A DNA stretch of 64,000 nt from an uncultured Allorhizobium sp. (GTDB lineage Bacteria > Pseudomonadota > Alphaproteobacteria > Rhizobiales > Rhizobiaceae). A model generated the notes under the pieces. That model was not told the DNA's origin. It searched no databases and was given only the letters and a program-made list of their open reading frames with translations. The position numbers were made by a program, and so were the translations under genes. Position 1 is the first letter of the stretch; each line of letters opens with the position of its first letter. The stretch spans positions 1,813,001 to 1,877,000 of the forward strand of contig OY288189.1 of NCBI GenBank assembly GCA_958439205.1, read 5' to 3'. Of this stretch, positions 8,150 through 16,436 are shown piece after piece.

Positions 8150-9184
8150 ATGGCGAAAGTGAAGTTGGAGGATCTCGAGGTGGGAGAAACCCGTCCGGGA
8201 GCATACGGCCAGAAGCTCTCCAGCCCGATGCCCTTCTTCACGACGATGGTGATCTTCCTAATCATCGTGTGTTTCATCGCCGCCATCCTCTATCGCCAGG
8301 CGCATGCGGCCTTCATCACCAATCCGGGCCTGAACGGCCTGATCCTCGGCGTTCTCGGCGTCGGCATCATCCTTGTCTTTGCCCAGGTGCTGGCCCTTCG
8401 ACCGGAAGTCCGCTGGTTCAATTCCTTCCGTGCCGCCGGTGATAATGCGACGCTGGTCGGCCGCGACCCGAAGCTGTTGGCGCCGATGCGCGCCCTGATC
8501 GGCGGTCGCCGCTCGATGGCGATCTCGACGACCGCGCTGCGCTCCATCCTCGATTCGATCGGCACACGCCTCGACGAATCGCGCGACACCAGCCGCTATC
8601 TGATCGGCCTCCTCGTCTTTCTCGGTCTGCTCGGCACCTTCTGGGGTCTGCTTGGCACGATCGGTTCGATCAATGAGGTGATCGCTTCGCTCGATCCGGC
8701 CTCCGGCGACAGCAATGATGTGCTGCAATCACTGAAGTCGGGCCTTAGCGCGCCGCTTGCCGGCATGGGCACTGCCTTCTCGTCCTCGCTGCTCGGTCTC
8801 TCGGGCTCGCTGATCCTCGGCTTCCTCGACCTGCAGGCAGGGCGTGCGCAGAACCGGTTCTACATCGAACTGGAAAACTGGCTGTCCTCCGTCACCGATG
8901 TGGACTCAGAGCGCGGCACGGTATCCGAGGCGTCTGCCGCCGTCGCGAGTGACGACATTCGTCTCCTTGTCGAGGAAATCCAGAAGCTCTCGAACCGCGA
9001 GGGCAATGACCGCTCTGTCGCTGCGATCGCGGGTCTGGCCGAGGGCATTCAGGGACTGGTCAAGAACATGCGCAACGAACAGCAGATGCTGCGCGACTGG
9101 ATCGAGGCGCAGCAGGAGGATGCTCGCGCCATGCGTAAGACGCTCGACCGGCTGAACGACAAGATCAGCGGGAGCAACAAGTAA
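8150..9184 (+). CDS. MotA/TolQ/ExbB-type proton channel protein of unknown system
   Basis: A 344-residue inner-membrane protein with four hydrophobic segments (about residues 28-48, 58-82, 146-170 and 203-230). The MotA/TolQ/ExbB core is seen in LVFLGLLGTFWGLLGTIG and LAGMGTAFSSSLLGLSGSLI. The last 80 residues are a charged, probably coiled-coil cytoplasmic tail. The stop codon abuts the ATG of a MotB/OmpA-like partner with no gap, so the two should form an ion-driven stator complex. It differs from TolQ (present elsewhere in this window) and flagellar MotA, and the cell process it powers is unknown. Confidence 0.88.
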   Translation: MAKVKLEDLEVGETRPGAYGQKLSSPMPFFTTMVIFLIIVCFIAAILYRQAHAAFITNPGLNGLILGVLGVGIILVFAQVLALRPEVRWFNSFRAAGDNATLVGRDPKLLAPMRALIGGRRSMAISTTALRSILDSIGTRLDESRDTSRYLIGLLVFLGLLGTFWGLLGTIGSINEVIASLDPASGDSNDVLQSLKSGLSAPLAGMGTAFSSSLLGLSGSLILGFLDLQAGRAQNRFYIELENWLSSVTDVDSERGTVSEASAAVASDDIRLLVEEIQKLSNREGNDRSVAAIAGLAEGIQGLVKNMRNEQQMLRDWIEAQQEDARAMRKTLDRLNDKISGSNK

Positions 9185-10216
9185 ATGGCGCTCGGGCGCA
9201 ACCGTCGCCGCGAGCGCGGGATCGACTATTGGCCGGGTTTCGTCGACGCCCTGTCGACGCTTCTGCTGGCGATCATGTTTCTGCTCACGGTCTTCGTGGT
9301 CGCGCAGTTCATCCTCGGCCGGGAGATCTCGGGCAAGGATGAGGTGCTCAACCGGCTGAACAGCCAGATCGCCGAACTTACCCAGCTTCTGGCGCTTGAG
9401 AAGAGCGGCAAGCAGGATCTCGAGGATATGCTGGCGTCGCTGCAATCGTCGCTTGCCTCGTCGGAGACCGAACGGTCCCGCCTGCAGGAGCTGCTCGACA
9501 GTGGCGCAGGGTCGGCGGATGTCGCCAATGCCAAGATGGGCCGGCTGACGGAAGAACTCGATGCGGAAAAGCAGGTGAGCGCTCGGGCGATGAGCCAGAT
9601 CGAGCTGCTCAATCAGCAGATCGCGGCGCTCAGGTCGCAGATCGCGGCCATTGAAGAGGCGCTTCAGGCGTCCGAGGCCAAGGATCAGGCATCGCAGACG
9701 CGCATCGCCGATCTCGGACGGCGTCTCAACGTGGCGCTTGCGCAGCGTGTCCAGGAACTCAACCGCTATCGCTCCGACTTCTTCGGCCGTCTTCGCGAAA
9801 TCCTGTCGGATCGCGAGAATATCCGCATTGTTGGCGACCGCTTCGTCTTCCAGTCTGAGGTACTCTTCCCCGTTGGTGGTGCCGATCTCGATGGTGCCGG
9901 TCAGGCGGAGATGGACAAGCTGGCGGCGGCCGTGCTCGAACTGGCGCAGGAAATTCCAGCCGAGATCAACTGGGTGCTCCGGGTCGATGGGCATACCGAT
10001 GCTTCGCCGCTCACGGGCACAGGACGGTACCGCGACAACTGGGAGCTTTCGTCGGCGCGTGCCACTTCGGTCGTCAAATACCTGATCTCGAGGGGCGTGC
10101 CTGCGAACCGCCTGGTTGCTGCCGGCTTCGGGGAGTTCCAGCCCATTGCCGAAGGAGAAACGCCCGACGTCCTCTCCCAGAACCGCCGTATCGAACTCAA
10201 GCTCACCGAGCGCTAA
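9185..10216 (+). CDS. MotB/OmpA-like peptidoglycan-binding stator partner
   Basis: A 343-residue protein. A short cytoplasmic N terminus leads into one membrane helix (residues about 20-45) that carries Asp21 in FVDALSTLLLAIMFLL, in the place of the proton-conducting Asp of MotB. A coiled coil of about 150 residues follows (NSQIAELTQ... IAALRSQIAAIEEALQ), then an OmpA-like domain (VLRVDGHTDASPL, WELSSARATSVVKYL, NRRIELKL) that binds peptidoglycan. It begins directly after the MotA-like stop codon. The long coiled coil between membrane and wall domain distinguishes it from MotB. Confidence 0.88.
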   Translation: MALGRNRRRERGIDYWPGFVDALSTLLLAIMFLLTVFVVAQFILGREISGKDEVLNRLNSQIAELTQLLALEKSGKQDLEDMLASLQSSLASSETERSRLQELLDSGAGSADVANAKMGRLTEELDAEKQVSARAMSQIELLNQQIAALRSQIAAIEEALQASEAKDQASQTRIADLGRRLNVALAQRVQELNRYRSDFFGRLREILSDRENIRIVGDRFVFQSEVLFPVGGADLDGAGQAEMDKLAAAVLELAQEIPAEINWVLRVDGHTDASPLTGTGRYRDNWELSSARATSVVKYLISRGVPANRLVAAGFGEFQPIAEGETPDVLSQNRRIELKLTER

Positions 10217-10303
10217 GTTCATCCGTAATTGTTTGTCCTCCAGACAACTTGCGTGCTGTATTACGTGCGCGTAAAGGTAAGAAATGCGCTTTGGGAGGGT
10301 GGC

Positions 10304-11950
10304 ATGCAGGAATTCGACGTCATCGTCATCGGAGGAGGGCTGGCCGGTCTCGTTGCCGCCACGGAGGCTGTCGATCGCGGTCTCAAGGTTGGCCTGATCG
10401 ACCAGGAAGGCGAGCAGAACCTCGGAGGCCAGGCCTTCTGGTCGCTGGGTGGCCTGTTCTTGATCGACAGCCCGGAGCAGCGTCGAATGGGGATCCGCGA
10501 CAGCATCGAGCTGGCGCGCCAGGATTGGCTGGGCTCGGCCGCCTTCGATCGGACAGAAGACTTCTGGCCAAGGCAATGGGCTGAAGCCTATCTGCAGTTT
10601 GCCGCCGGCGAAAAGCGCAGCTGGTTGAAAGCCCAAGGTGTCAGCTGGTTTCCCGTGGTCGGCTGGGCCGAACGGGGCGGTGGTCATGCCGATGGCCACG
10701 GAAACTCCGTGCCGCGTTTCCATGTCACCTGGGGGACTGGTCCCGGAGTGCTGGCGCCCTTCGTCCGGCGCGCCAAGGCGGCTGCAGACGCTGGCAAACT
10801 GACCCTTCTCTTTCGCCACCAGGTAGATCGGCTTGTCGTAACAAACGGCGCCGTCATGGGTGTCACCGGCCAGCTTCTGGCGGGCGACGCGACGCCGCGC
10901 GGCGGCACCAGCTCTCGCAATGTCGTCGGAGATTTCGAGGTCAAGGCCGGATCCGTGGTCATTGCGTCCGGGGGCATCGGCGGCAATCACGATCTCGTCC
11001 GCAAGAGCTGGCCTGTCGATCGCCTGGGGCCTGCGCCGAAGCACATGGTGGCCGGCGTGCCGGCGCATGTCGATGGACGCATGCTGGGCGTTGCCCAGGC
11101 CGCTGGTGGCGAGATCATCAATGGCGACCGGATGTGGCACTATACCGAGGGCCTCAAGAACTGGGATCCGATCTGGCCGAACCACGGCATCCGCATTTTG
11201 CCGGGTCCTTCTTCGTTCTGGTGCGATGCTGACGGCAACCGTTTCCCAGCACCCGCGATGCCGGGCTTCGATACGTTCGGCACGCTGAAAGCCATCCGCG
11301 CGCGCGGTCATGACTATTCCTGGTTCATCCTCAACAAGGCGATCATCAAGAAGGAGTTTGCCCTGTCAGGCTCCGAGCAGAACCCTGACCTTACTGACAA
11401 GAACATCCCGCTCCTGTTGAAGCGTCTCGGCAAGAACCCGCCGGGTCCGGTACAGGCCTTCATGGACAAGGGCGAGGATTTCGTCGTGCGTGATACGCTC
11501 GAGGATCTCGTGGCCGGCATGAACGAGCTGACGGGCGAACACCGTCTCGGCGTGCACCATGTCCGTGCCCAGATCGAGGCGCGCGACCGGCAGATGACCA
11601 ACAGCTTCTCCAAGGATGCGCAGGTCGTGGCCATCCGGGGTGCCCGCAACTATCTCGGCGACAAGCTGATGCGCACGGCAAAGCCGCACCGGCTGCTTGA
11701 TCCGGCGGCAGGTCCGCTGATCGGCGTCAGGCTGCATATCCTCACGCGCAAGACGCTGGGCGGGCTGCATACGGATCTCGAAGGCCGGGTGCTCAACCGC
11801 GAGAACAAGCCGGTGCCCGGGCTTTATGCGGCGGGCGAGGTGTCCGGCTTCGGCGGTGGCGGCATGCATGGCTACAATGCGCTCGAGGGGACCTTCCTCG
11901 GTGGCTGCCTGTTCTCCGGTCGGGTGGCGGGTCGTAGCGTCGGGCGTTGA
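10304..11950 (+). CDS. FAD-binding dehydrogenase (fumarate reductase/KstD-like flavoprotein)
   Basis: A 548-residue flavoprotein. The N terminus has the dinucleotide motif VIVIGGGLAGLVAATEA, and the C terminus has LYAAGEVSGFGGGGMHGYNALEG, typical of the FAD_binding_2 family that includes fumarate reductases and ketosteroid dehydrogenases. The substrate is unknown. The ATG at 10304 follows GGGAGGG. It is converging with the gene for a solute-binding protein, and a shared terminator lies between them. Confidence 0.88.
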   Translation: MQEFDVIVIGGGLAGLVAATEAVDRGLKVGLIDQEGEQNLGGQAFWSLGGLFLIDSPEQRRMGIRDSIELARQDWLGSAAFDRTEDFWPRQWAEAYLQFAAGEKRSWLKAQGVSWFPVVGWAERGGGHADGHGNSVPRFHVTWGTGPGVLAPFVRRAKAAADAGKLTLLFRHQVDRLVVTNGAVMGVTGQLLAGDATPRGGTSSRNVVGDFEVKAGSVVIASGGIGGNHDLVRKSWPVDRLGPAPKHMVAGVPAHVDGRMLGVAQAAGGEIINGDRMWHYTEGLKNWDPIWPNHGIRILPGPSSFWCDADGNRFPAPAMPGFDTFGTLKAIRARGHDYSWFILNKAIIKKEFALSGSEQNPDLTDKNIPLLLKRLGKNPPGPVQAFMDKGEDFVVRDTLEDLVAGMNELTGEHRLGVHHVRAQIEARDRQMTNSFSKDAQVVAIRGARNYLGDKLMRTAKPHRLLDPAAGPLIGVRLHILTRKTLGGLHTDLEGRVLNRENKPVPGLYAAGEVSGFGGGGMHGYNALEGTFLGGCLFSGRVAGRSVGR

Positions 11951-11970
11951 TAGAGTCGATAGCGGCATTG

Positions 11971-12003
11971 AAAAAGGGCGGTGGTGACACCGCCCTTTCT
12001 TAC
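11971..12003. terminator. bidirectional terminator between convergent genes
   Basis: An 11-bp stem AAAGGGCGGTG/CACCGCCCTTT with loop GTGA, flanked by an A run and a T-rich end, so it can serve the FAD dehydrogenase gene on the plus strand and the binding-protein gene on the minus strand. Confidence 0.8.
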
Positions 12004-12019
12004 TTGTGGTAAGGTCGGT

Positions 12020-12991
12020 TCAGTCCATCTGGACGTTCGCGTCCTTCACTACCGGCGTCCATTTCGCGACTTCGGCCTTCACATGCGTGGCAAGCTCTTC
12101 GGGGCTGGAGGCGACGATCGTCGCGGAGAATTCCTTCATCCGCTCAGCGACGCCAGGATCTGCCATGGCCTTGACGGCTGCGGCATTCAGCCGGTCGACC
12201 ACATCCTTCGGGGCATCCTTCGGGGCAAAGAGGGCATTCCAGGTATAGGTCTCGTAACCAGGCAAACCGGCTTCCGCCATCGTCGGGATATCCGGGAAGG
12301 ATGGCGCGCGCTCGGCGGTGGTGACGGCGAGAGCCTTCAAGGTGCCGGCCTTGATATGGGCGGATGACGAGGGGAGGTTGTCGAACATGATCGACACCTG
12401 GTTGCCGAGCACGTCGTTGAGTGCCGGGCCGGATCCCTTGTAGGGAATGTGCTCCATGGTCACGCCTGCCATCGACTTGAACAGCTCGCCGGAGAGATGC
12501 AGCGGCGTGCCATTGCCAGAGGAGGCGTAGCTCCATTTGTCCGGTTCGGCCTTCAGCAGAGCCAGAAGCTCCTCGACGGATTTTGCCGGCAGTTCGGGAT
12601 TGACGACGAGCACGTTGGGCACGAGCACCAGCAGCGAGATGGGCGTGAAGTCTGCCTCGGCATCATAGGGCTTGCTCTTCAGGATCAGCGGATTGAGCGC
12701 GTGGGTGGCGACCGTGCCCATCAGGATCGTGTAGCCGTCCGGCTCGGCCCGGGCGACATTGCCGGCGCCGAGACTGCCGCCGGCACCTGCCACGTTCTGG
12801 ACGATCACCTGCTGGCCGAGATCCGCGGACATCTTCTCGGCGATCACGCGGGCGACGACGTCGGTCGAGCCGCCAGCGGCAAAGGGCACAACAAGCGTCA
12901 CGGGACGCTCGGGAAAGGCAGCCTGCGCCTGGGCGGCGACAAGCAATCCGGCGGCCAGACCGCCGGTAAAAAGGGATTTATAGAACGACAT
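12020..12991 (-). CDS. Bug/TctC-type tripartite tricarboxylate transporter binding protein
   Basis: A 323-residue periplasmic protein with a signal peptide (FTGGLAAGLLVAAQAQA) and the Bug-family fold: FPERPVTLVVPFAAGGSTDV, NVAGAGGSLGAGNVA, and IPYKGSGPALNDVLGNQV. Such proteins capture organic acids for a TctAB membrane pair. No TctA or TctB gene is seen nearby, so this one is an orphan here. The ATG at 12991 follows GGAGGAG; upstream in-frame codons would run into the operator region. Two identical operator-like inverted repeats lie 142-191 bp upstream. Confidence 0.92.
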   Translation of the reverse strand: MSFYKSLFTGGLAAGLLVAAQAQAAFPERPVTLVVPFAAGGSTDVVARVIAEKMSADLGQQVIVQNVAGAGGSLGAGNVARAEPDGYTILMGTVATHALNPLILKSKPYDAEADFTPISLLVLVPNVLVVNPELPAKSVEELLALLKAEPDKWSYASSGNGTPLHLSGELFKSMAGVTMEHIPYKGSGPALNDVLGNQVSIMFDNLPSSSAHIKAGTLKALAVTTAERAPSFPDIPTMAEAGLPGYETYTWNALFAPKDAPKDVVDRLNAAAVKAMADPGVAERMKEFSATIVASSPEELATHVKAEVAKWTPVVKDANVQMD

Positions 12992-13132
12992 GAGTACTCC
13001 TCCATCCAATGTCGAATGTCCGAAGCGGCTGCTCCTCCAGCTTCTCGGATGTGGCGAGTGTGGCAGGCGCGCGAGGCCATTCAACGGCAGGCTGCATGCC
13101 GGTGTCCAAGGAGGCGTAATCGGGGAGGGGAA

Positions 13133-13182
13133 TGGGTGAGAATTCACCCAATTGGCGATTTTGATGGGTGGACGTCCACCCA
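13133..13182. promoter_or_regulatory. tandem operators TGGGTG-N6-CACCCA
   Basis: Two inverted repeats with identical arms and spacer length: TGGGTG-AGAATT-CACCCA (13133-13150) and TGGGTG-GACGTC-CACCCA (13165-13182). Their centres are exactly 32 bp apart, about three helical turns. The second is part of a perfect 26-bp palindrome (13161-13186). They lie between the stop of the ABC exporter gene and the start of the Bug-type gene, and most likely control the latter. Confidence 0.7.
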
Positions 13183-13202
13183 TCAAGAGTCAGTGAAGGC
13201 GC

Positions 13203-15005
13203 TTACTGCGCAGCGGCCGTGAAATCACGGCCACCCGTCTCGAACTGCAGACGGGCAAGCTTGGCATAGAGGCCACCCTGCTGGATGAGGCTCTGGTGCG
13301 TGCCTTCCTCGACAATGCGGCCATCATCGAGAACCAGGATGCGGTCGGCCTTCAGCACGGTTGCCAGCCGGTGGGCAATCACGATCGTGGTGCGGTCGCG
13401 CATCAGGCCATCCAGTGCCTTCTGGACGAGTGTCTCGCTTTCGGCGTCGAGCGCCGACGTTGCTTCGTCGAGCAGCAGGAGAGGGGCGTCACGCAGGAGG
13501 GCGCGGGCAATCGCAATGCGCTGGCGCTGGCCGCCCGAAAGCGTCACGCCACGCTCGCCGACAATGGTGTCGAAGCCATTCTCCAGGCGGCCGATGAATT
13601 CGCTTGCCTGGGCAGCTTCTGCTGCCGCCTCCACCATGCCACGGCAGGCGTCCGGCGTGCCAAAGGCGATGTTGTCGTGGATCGAGGAGGCGAAGATCGT
13701 CGTATCCTGAGGGACGATGGCAATGCGTTCGCGCACGGCCTGCGGATCGGCTTCGCGAATGTCGACACCGTCGAGCCGGATGGCGCCGGAGGATGGATCA
13801 TAGAAGCGCAGGATGAGGGAGAAGATCGTGCTCTTGCCCGCACCGGACGGGCCGACAATCGCAACCGTTTCGCCGTGCGCGACGGAGAAGGAGAGCCCGT
13901 TCAGGGCCGATTTCGTCTTGGCGGAGGGATAGACGAACTGCACGTCGTCGAAGGTGATGCTGCCCTGGGCAGGTTCGGGCAGAGCCTTAGGGTTGGCAGG
14001 TGCTGCGATCGCAGGATGTTCGGCGAGGAGTTCATGCAGGCGCTCCGCTGCACCAGCGGCTTGCGAAAGCTCGCCCCAGACTTCCGAGAGCGTGCCAAGC
14101 GAGCCGGCTGCAATCAGCGAGTAGAGCAGGAACTGGCCAAGTGTGCCGCCGCTCATCGTGCCGGCAAGCACGCTCTGGGCACCGTACCATAGCACGCCGA
14201 CGACGCTGCCGAAGACGAGGGCAATGGCGACGCCTGTCAGAAGCGAGCGGGAGCGGATCGCGGAGCGTGCGGCCTCAAAGGCGCTCTCGACGGAGGAGAA
14301 ATATCGACCACGTGCGGCCTCTTCGGCATTGAAGGCTTGAAGTGTGCGGGCAGCTCCAATGACCTCGCCGGCATAGGACGATGCTTCCGCGAGCGTATCC
14401 TGGGCGGCGCGGGAGCGCTGGCGCACGGAACGGCCAAAGCCGACCAGAGGGAAGACGATGACCGGTATAGCGGCCAGCACCATGATCGACAGCTTAGGGC
14501 TGGTCGCAATCATCATGCCGACGGCGCCGAGACAGAGGATGGTGTTGCGGAGCGCAAGCGACGCCGTCGCGCCGACGGCAGATTTCAGCTGAGTCGTGTC
14601 GGCCGTCAGCCGCGAGACGATCTCGCCCGACTGGTTGATGTCGAAGAAGGAGGGAGAGAGCCGCGTGACATGGGCAAATACGTCACGTCTCAGGTCTGCC
14701 ACCACGCGTTCGCCGATGGTAATGACGTAGTAGTATCGAAGGGCGCTCGCGACCGCGAGAACGATGGCCATGACGATCATCATGGCGAAGTATTTGTTGA
14801 TGAAGGCGCTGTCGGATGCCTGGAAACCGTGGTCCAGCATGCGACGGATGGCGATCGGCAGCGCGAGCGTTGTGGCGGCCGCCAGGCACAGGAAGATCAG
14901 CGCACCAGCGACCAGACCCCGATAGCGCCCTAGATAGGGAAAGAGGCTTGTCAGGGGCTTCAGAGAGCGGCGTTTCTTGTCTGTGTTTTCAGCTTCCGAG
15001 GTCAC
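13203..15005 (-). CDS. ABC exporter, fused permease and ATPase
   Basis: A 600-residue half-transporter: six membrane helices in about residues 20-300, then an ATPase with Walker [10 protein letters not shown], signature LSGGQRQR, Walker [10 protein letters not shown] and the H-loop histidine in IAHRL. It acts as a dimer in the inner membrane. The family includes lipid A and multidrug exporters (MsbA/LmrA type); the cargo is not evident. I chose the GTG at 15005 because GAAGGAG sits 9 nt before it; no ATG is available in frame near the N terminus. Confidence 0.92.
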   Translation of the reverse strand: MTSEAENTDKKRRSLKPLTSLFPYLGRYRGLVAGALIFLCLAAATTLALPIAIRRMLDHGFQASDSAFINKYFAMMIVMAIVLAVASALRYYYVITIGERVVADLRRDVFAHVTRLSPSFFDINQSGEIVSRLTADTTQLKSAVGATASLALRNTILCLGAVGMMIATSPKLSIMVLAAIPVIVFPLVGFGRSVRQRSRAAQDTLAEASSYAGEVIGAARTLQAFNAEEAARGRYFSSVESAFEAARSAIRSRSLLTGVAIALVFGSVVGVLWYGAQSVLAGTMSGGTLGQFLLYSLIAAGSLGTLSEVWGELSQAAGAAERLHELLAEHPAIAAPANPKALPEPAQGSITFDDVQFVYPSAKTKSALNGLSFSVAHGETVAIVGPSGAGKSTIFSLILRFYDPSSGAIRLDGVDIREADPQAVRERIAIVPQDTTIFASSIHDNIAFGTPDACRGMVEAAAEAAQASEFIGRLENGFDTIVGERGVTLSGGQRQRIAIARALLRDAPLLLLDEATSALDAESETLVQKALDGLMRDRTTIVIAHRLATVLKADRILVLDDGRIVEEGTHQSLIQQGGLYAKLARLQFETGGRDFTAAAQ

Positions 15006-15193
15006 TCTGTCATGCTCCTTCAGTGCACATGGGCTTTCGCGCCTTGGCACTTGTTATCCCTGCGTCCTTCATGTATAGGCACGGCATCGAATTGGGAAGC
15101 CGTAGCCCAGACGGACTGCGGCTTCATCTATTGAATAGGTTCTGCCGAGGCAATTGCGGCAAATGGACCGCTCGGCACAGCAGGAATAGAGCG

Positions 15194-15415
15194 ATGAAGG
15201 CTAACATCCATCCCGACTACCACGTCATCAAGGTCGTCATGACCGATGGTACCGAATACGAGACCCGTTCGACCTGGGGTTCGGAAGGCGCCGTCATGAA
15301 CCTCGAAATCGATCCGAGCTCGCACCCGGCATGGACCGGCGGCAACCAGCAGCTGCTGGACCGCGGCGGCCGCGTTTCGAAGTTCAACAAGCGTTTCGGC
15401 GGCCTCGGCCTCTGA
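15194..15415 (+). CDS. rpmE: 50S ribosomal protein L31, zinc-independent form
   Basis: A 73-residue ribosomal protein starting [19 protein letters not shown], with the L31 motif [11 protein letters not shown] and the C-terminal [13 protein letters not shown]. It lacks the cysteines of the zinc-binding L31 form. Together with the cysteine-free L36 at the start of the window this suggests ribosomes not dependent on zinc at these positions. A strong terminator follows 24 bp after the stop. Confidence 0.95.
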   Translation: MKANIHPDYHVIKVVMTDGTEYETRSTWGSEGAVMNLEIDPSSHPAWTGGNQQLLDRGGRVSKFNKRFGGLGL

Positions 15416-15439
15416 TCGTTCGAACGATCCGAATTCAAC

Positions 15440-15470
15440 AAAAAGCCCGGCCTTCGTGCCGGGCTTTTTG
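15440..15470 (+). terminator. rpmE rho-independent terminator
   Basis: A 12-bp stem AAAAAGCCCGGC/GCCGGGCTTTTT with a 6-nt loop, ending in a T run. Confidence 0.92.
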
Positions 15471-15508
15471 TTGTCCATAATTCTAGAGCCTCGGCGCATC
15501 CGGCCATG

Positions 15509-15541
15509 AAAAAACCCGGCGCAGCTTTCGCTGGCCGGGTT
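15509..15541 (-). terminator. rcdA rho-independent terminator
   Basis: On the minus strand, AACCCGGC/GCCGGGTT with a 13-nt loop is followed by TTTTTTC, just after the rcdA stop codon. Confidence 0.82.
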
Positions 15542-15563
15542 GAAGGTGGTGCTTACGACTTGA

Positions 15564-16082
15564 TCAGCCTGCGTTGAAGGCAGTGCGCAGAAGGTTCAGC
15601 TGGGCCTGGACGCTGTTTTCATTGTCCGGCTGGAATTCTTCTTCGCTGGCTGGACGATAGATTTCGCGGTCGAGAAGGGCGATGCGGTTCTGCAGGCGCA
15701 GCGAGCGCTCTACGAGATCACGGAAGGCTTCCGGAAGGTCGTTCCAGCCCGGTGCAGCACGGTCGACATTGAAGCCGTCGAGGCGAACCTTGCTCTTCTC
15801 GGAGAGAACTTGGTCGCGGCTCATCTCACCATTGTTCACGGCGCGCTGCAGGAGAAGCCAGGAGGCCATCTGCATCAGGCGGGTGGTCAGGCGCATCGAC
15901 TCGGCCGCGTACAGTACCGAAGCCTGGCGCGGCAGAACCTTGGCGGCTGCGCGGCCGGGGCCGTCGAGGTAAGCGGCAGTTTCTTCAACCAGTCCCATGC
16001 CTTCGGCATAGGTCGACTTGAACTGGCTGGACGCTGCCACACGACCGGCAAAGCTAACCGTATTCACACCGAGTTCAGACAT
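15564..16082 (-). CDS. rcdA: RcdA/DUF1465 protease adaptor
   Basis: A 172-residue helical protein of the DUF1465 family (SYAEGMGLVEETAAYLDGPGR-like region around residues 24-45, then AESMRLTTRLMQMASWLLLQRAV). In Caulobacter RcdA is a ClpXP adaptor that takes part in timed degradation of the cell-cycle regulator CtrA; that role is inferred here from family membership. A perfect CtrA-type site lies 117 bp upstream of the start, which would allow feedback. The gene is monocistronic with its own terminator. Confidence 0.87.
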   Translation of the reverse strand: MSELGVNTVSFAGRVAASSQFKSTYAEGMGLVEETAAYLDGPGRAAAKVLPRQASVLYAAESMRLTTRLMQMASWLLLQRAVNNGEMSRDQVLSEKSKVRLDGFNVDRAAPGWNDLPEAFRDLVERSLRLQNRIALLDREIYRPASEEEFQPDNENSVQAQLNLLRTAFNAG

Positions 16083-16198
16083 GGATGTTTCCCTGTAAAC
16101 GCATCACTTAGGCATGTAACGACAGCGCTACGAACTTGTTCCTGTCGCATTTTGTGAGGCTACGATGCTACCAATAGCCCAAATCCGCAAGGCGAAAC

Positions 16199-16213
16199 TT
16201 AAGGAAGGGTTAA
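16199..16213. promoter_or_regulatory. CtrA-type box TTAA-N7-TTAA upstream of rcdA
   Basis: TTAAGGAAGGGTTAA matches the TTAA-N7-TTAA consensus exactly. It lies in the rcdA upstream region, 117 bp from the ATG at 16082, in a place suited to the -35 region of a promoter reading towards rcdA. Confidence 0.55.
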
Positions 16214-16250
16214 TTCCCACAATTTCGTGAAACCTTTGCCCCATTGGACA

Positions 16251-16274
16251 AAAAAAGAGCCGCAAATGCGGCTC
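16251..16274 (-). terminator. rho-independent terminator for a minus-strand transcript
   Basis: On the minus strand, a perfect 7-bp stem GAGCCGC/GCGGCTC with loop ATTT is followed by TTTTTTTG. The nearest upstream gene on this strand (DUF1192) ends 160 nt earlier. Confidence 0.85.
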
Positions 16275-16436
16275 TCAAGGTAAAACAGGGAGAAAATCAA
16301 GCCACCCCAAATAAAGGAAAATGCCTGAACCCAGGAGCTCTGGATGACCACAGTTTCGGATAAAAGGCTTAACGTGAAGTAAACGGAAAATTGAAAAGTG
16401 GTTCTTTCGGAGGCGGGTCTGTAGATCCCAGCTCTA
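16251..16436 (-). ncRNA. candidate small RNA or long 3' UTR downstream of DUF1192
   Basis: Between the stop of the DUF1192 gene and a strong terminator lie about 160 nt without a credible reading frame. The minus-strand sequence has an exposed CCGCCTCCG stretch near its 5' end, a feature often found in rhizobial trans-acting RNAs that pair with ribosome binding sites, and weak promoter-like hexamers at the end of the DUF1192 gene (TATAGA). It could equally be an untranslated tail. The other part of this 351-bp gap (16083-16250) holds the rcdA promoter and the CtrA-type site. Confidence 0.3.

Noticed and set aside
8906..11311. Minus-strand open frame of 801 codons
   Set aside because: It runs antisense through the stator pair and the FAD dehydrogenase, both of which have clear domains and ribosome binding sites. 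No recognisable protein results.
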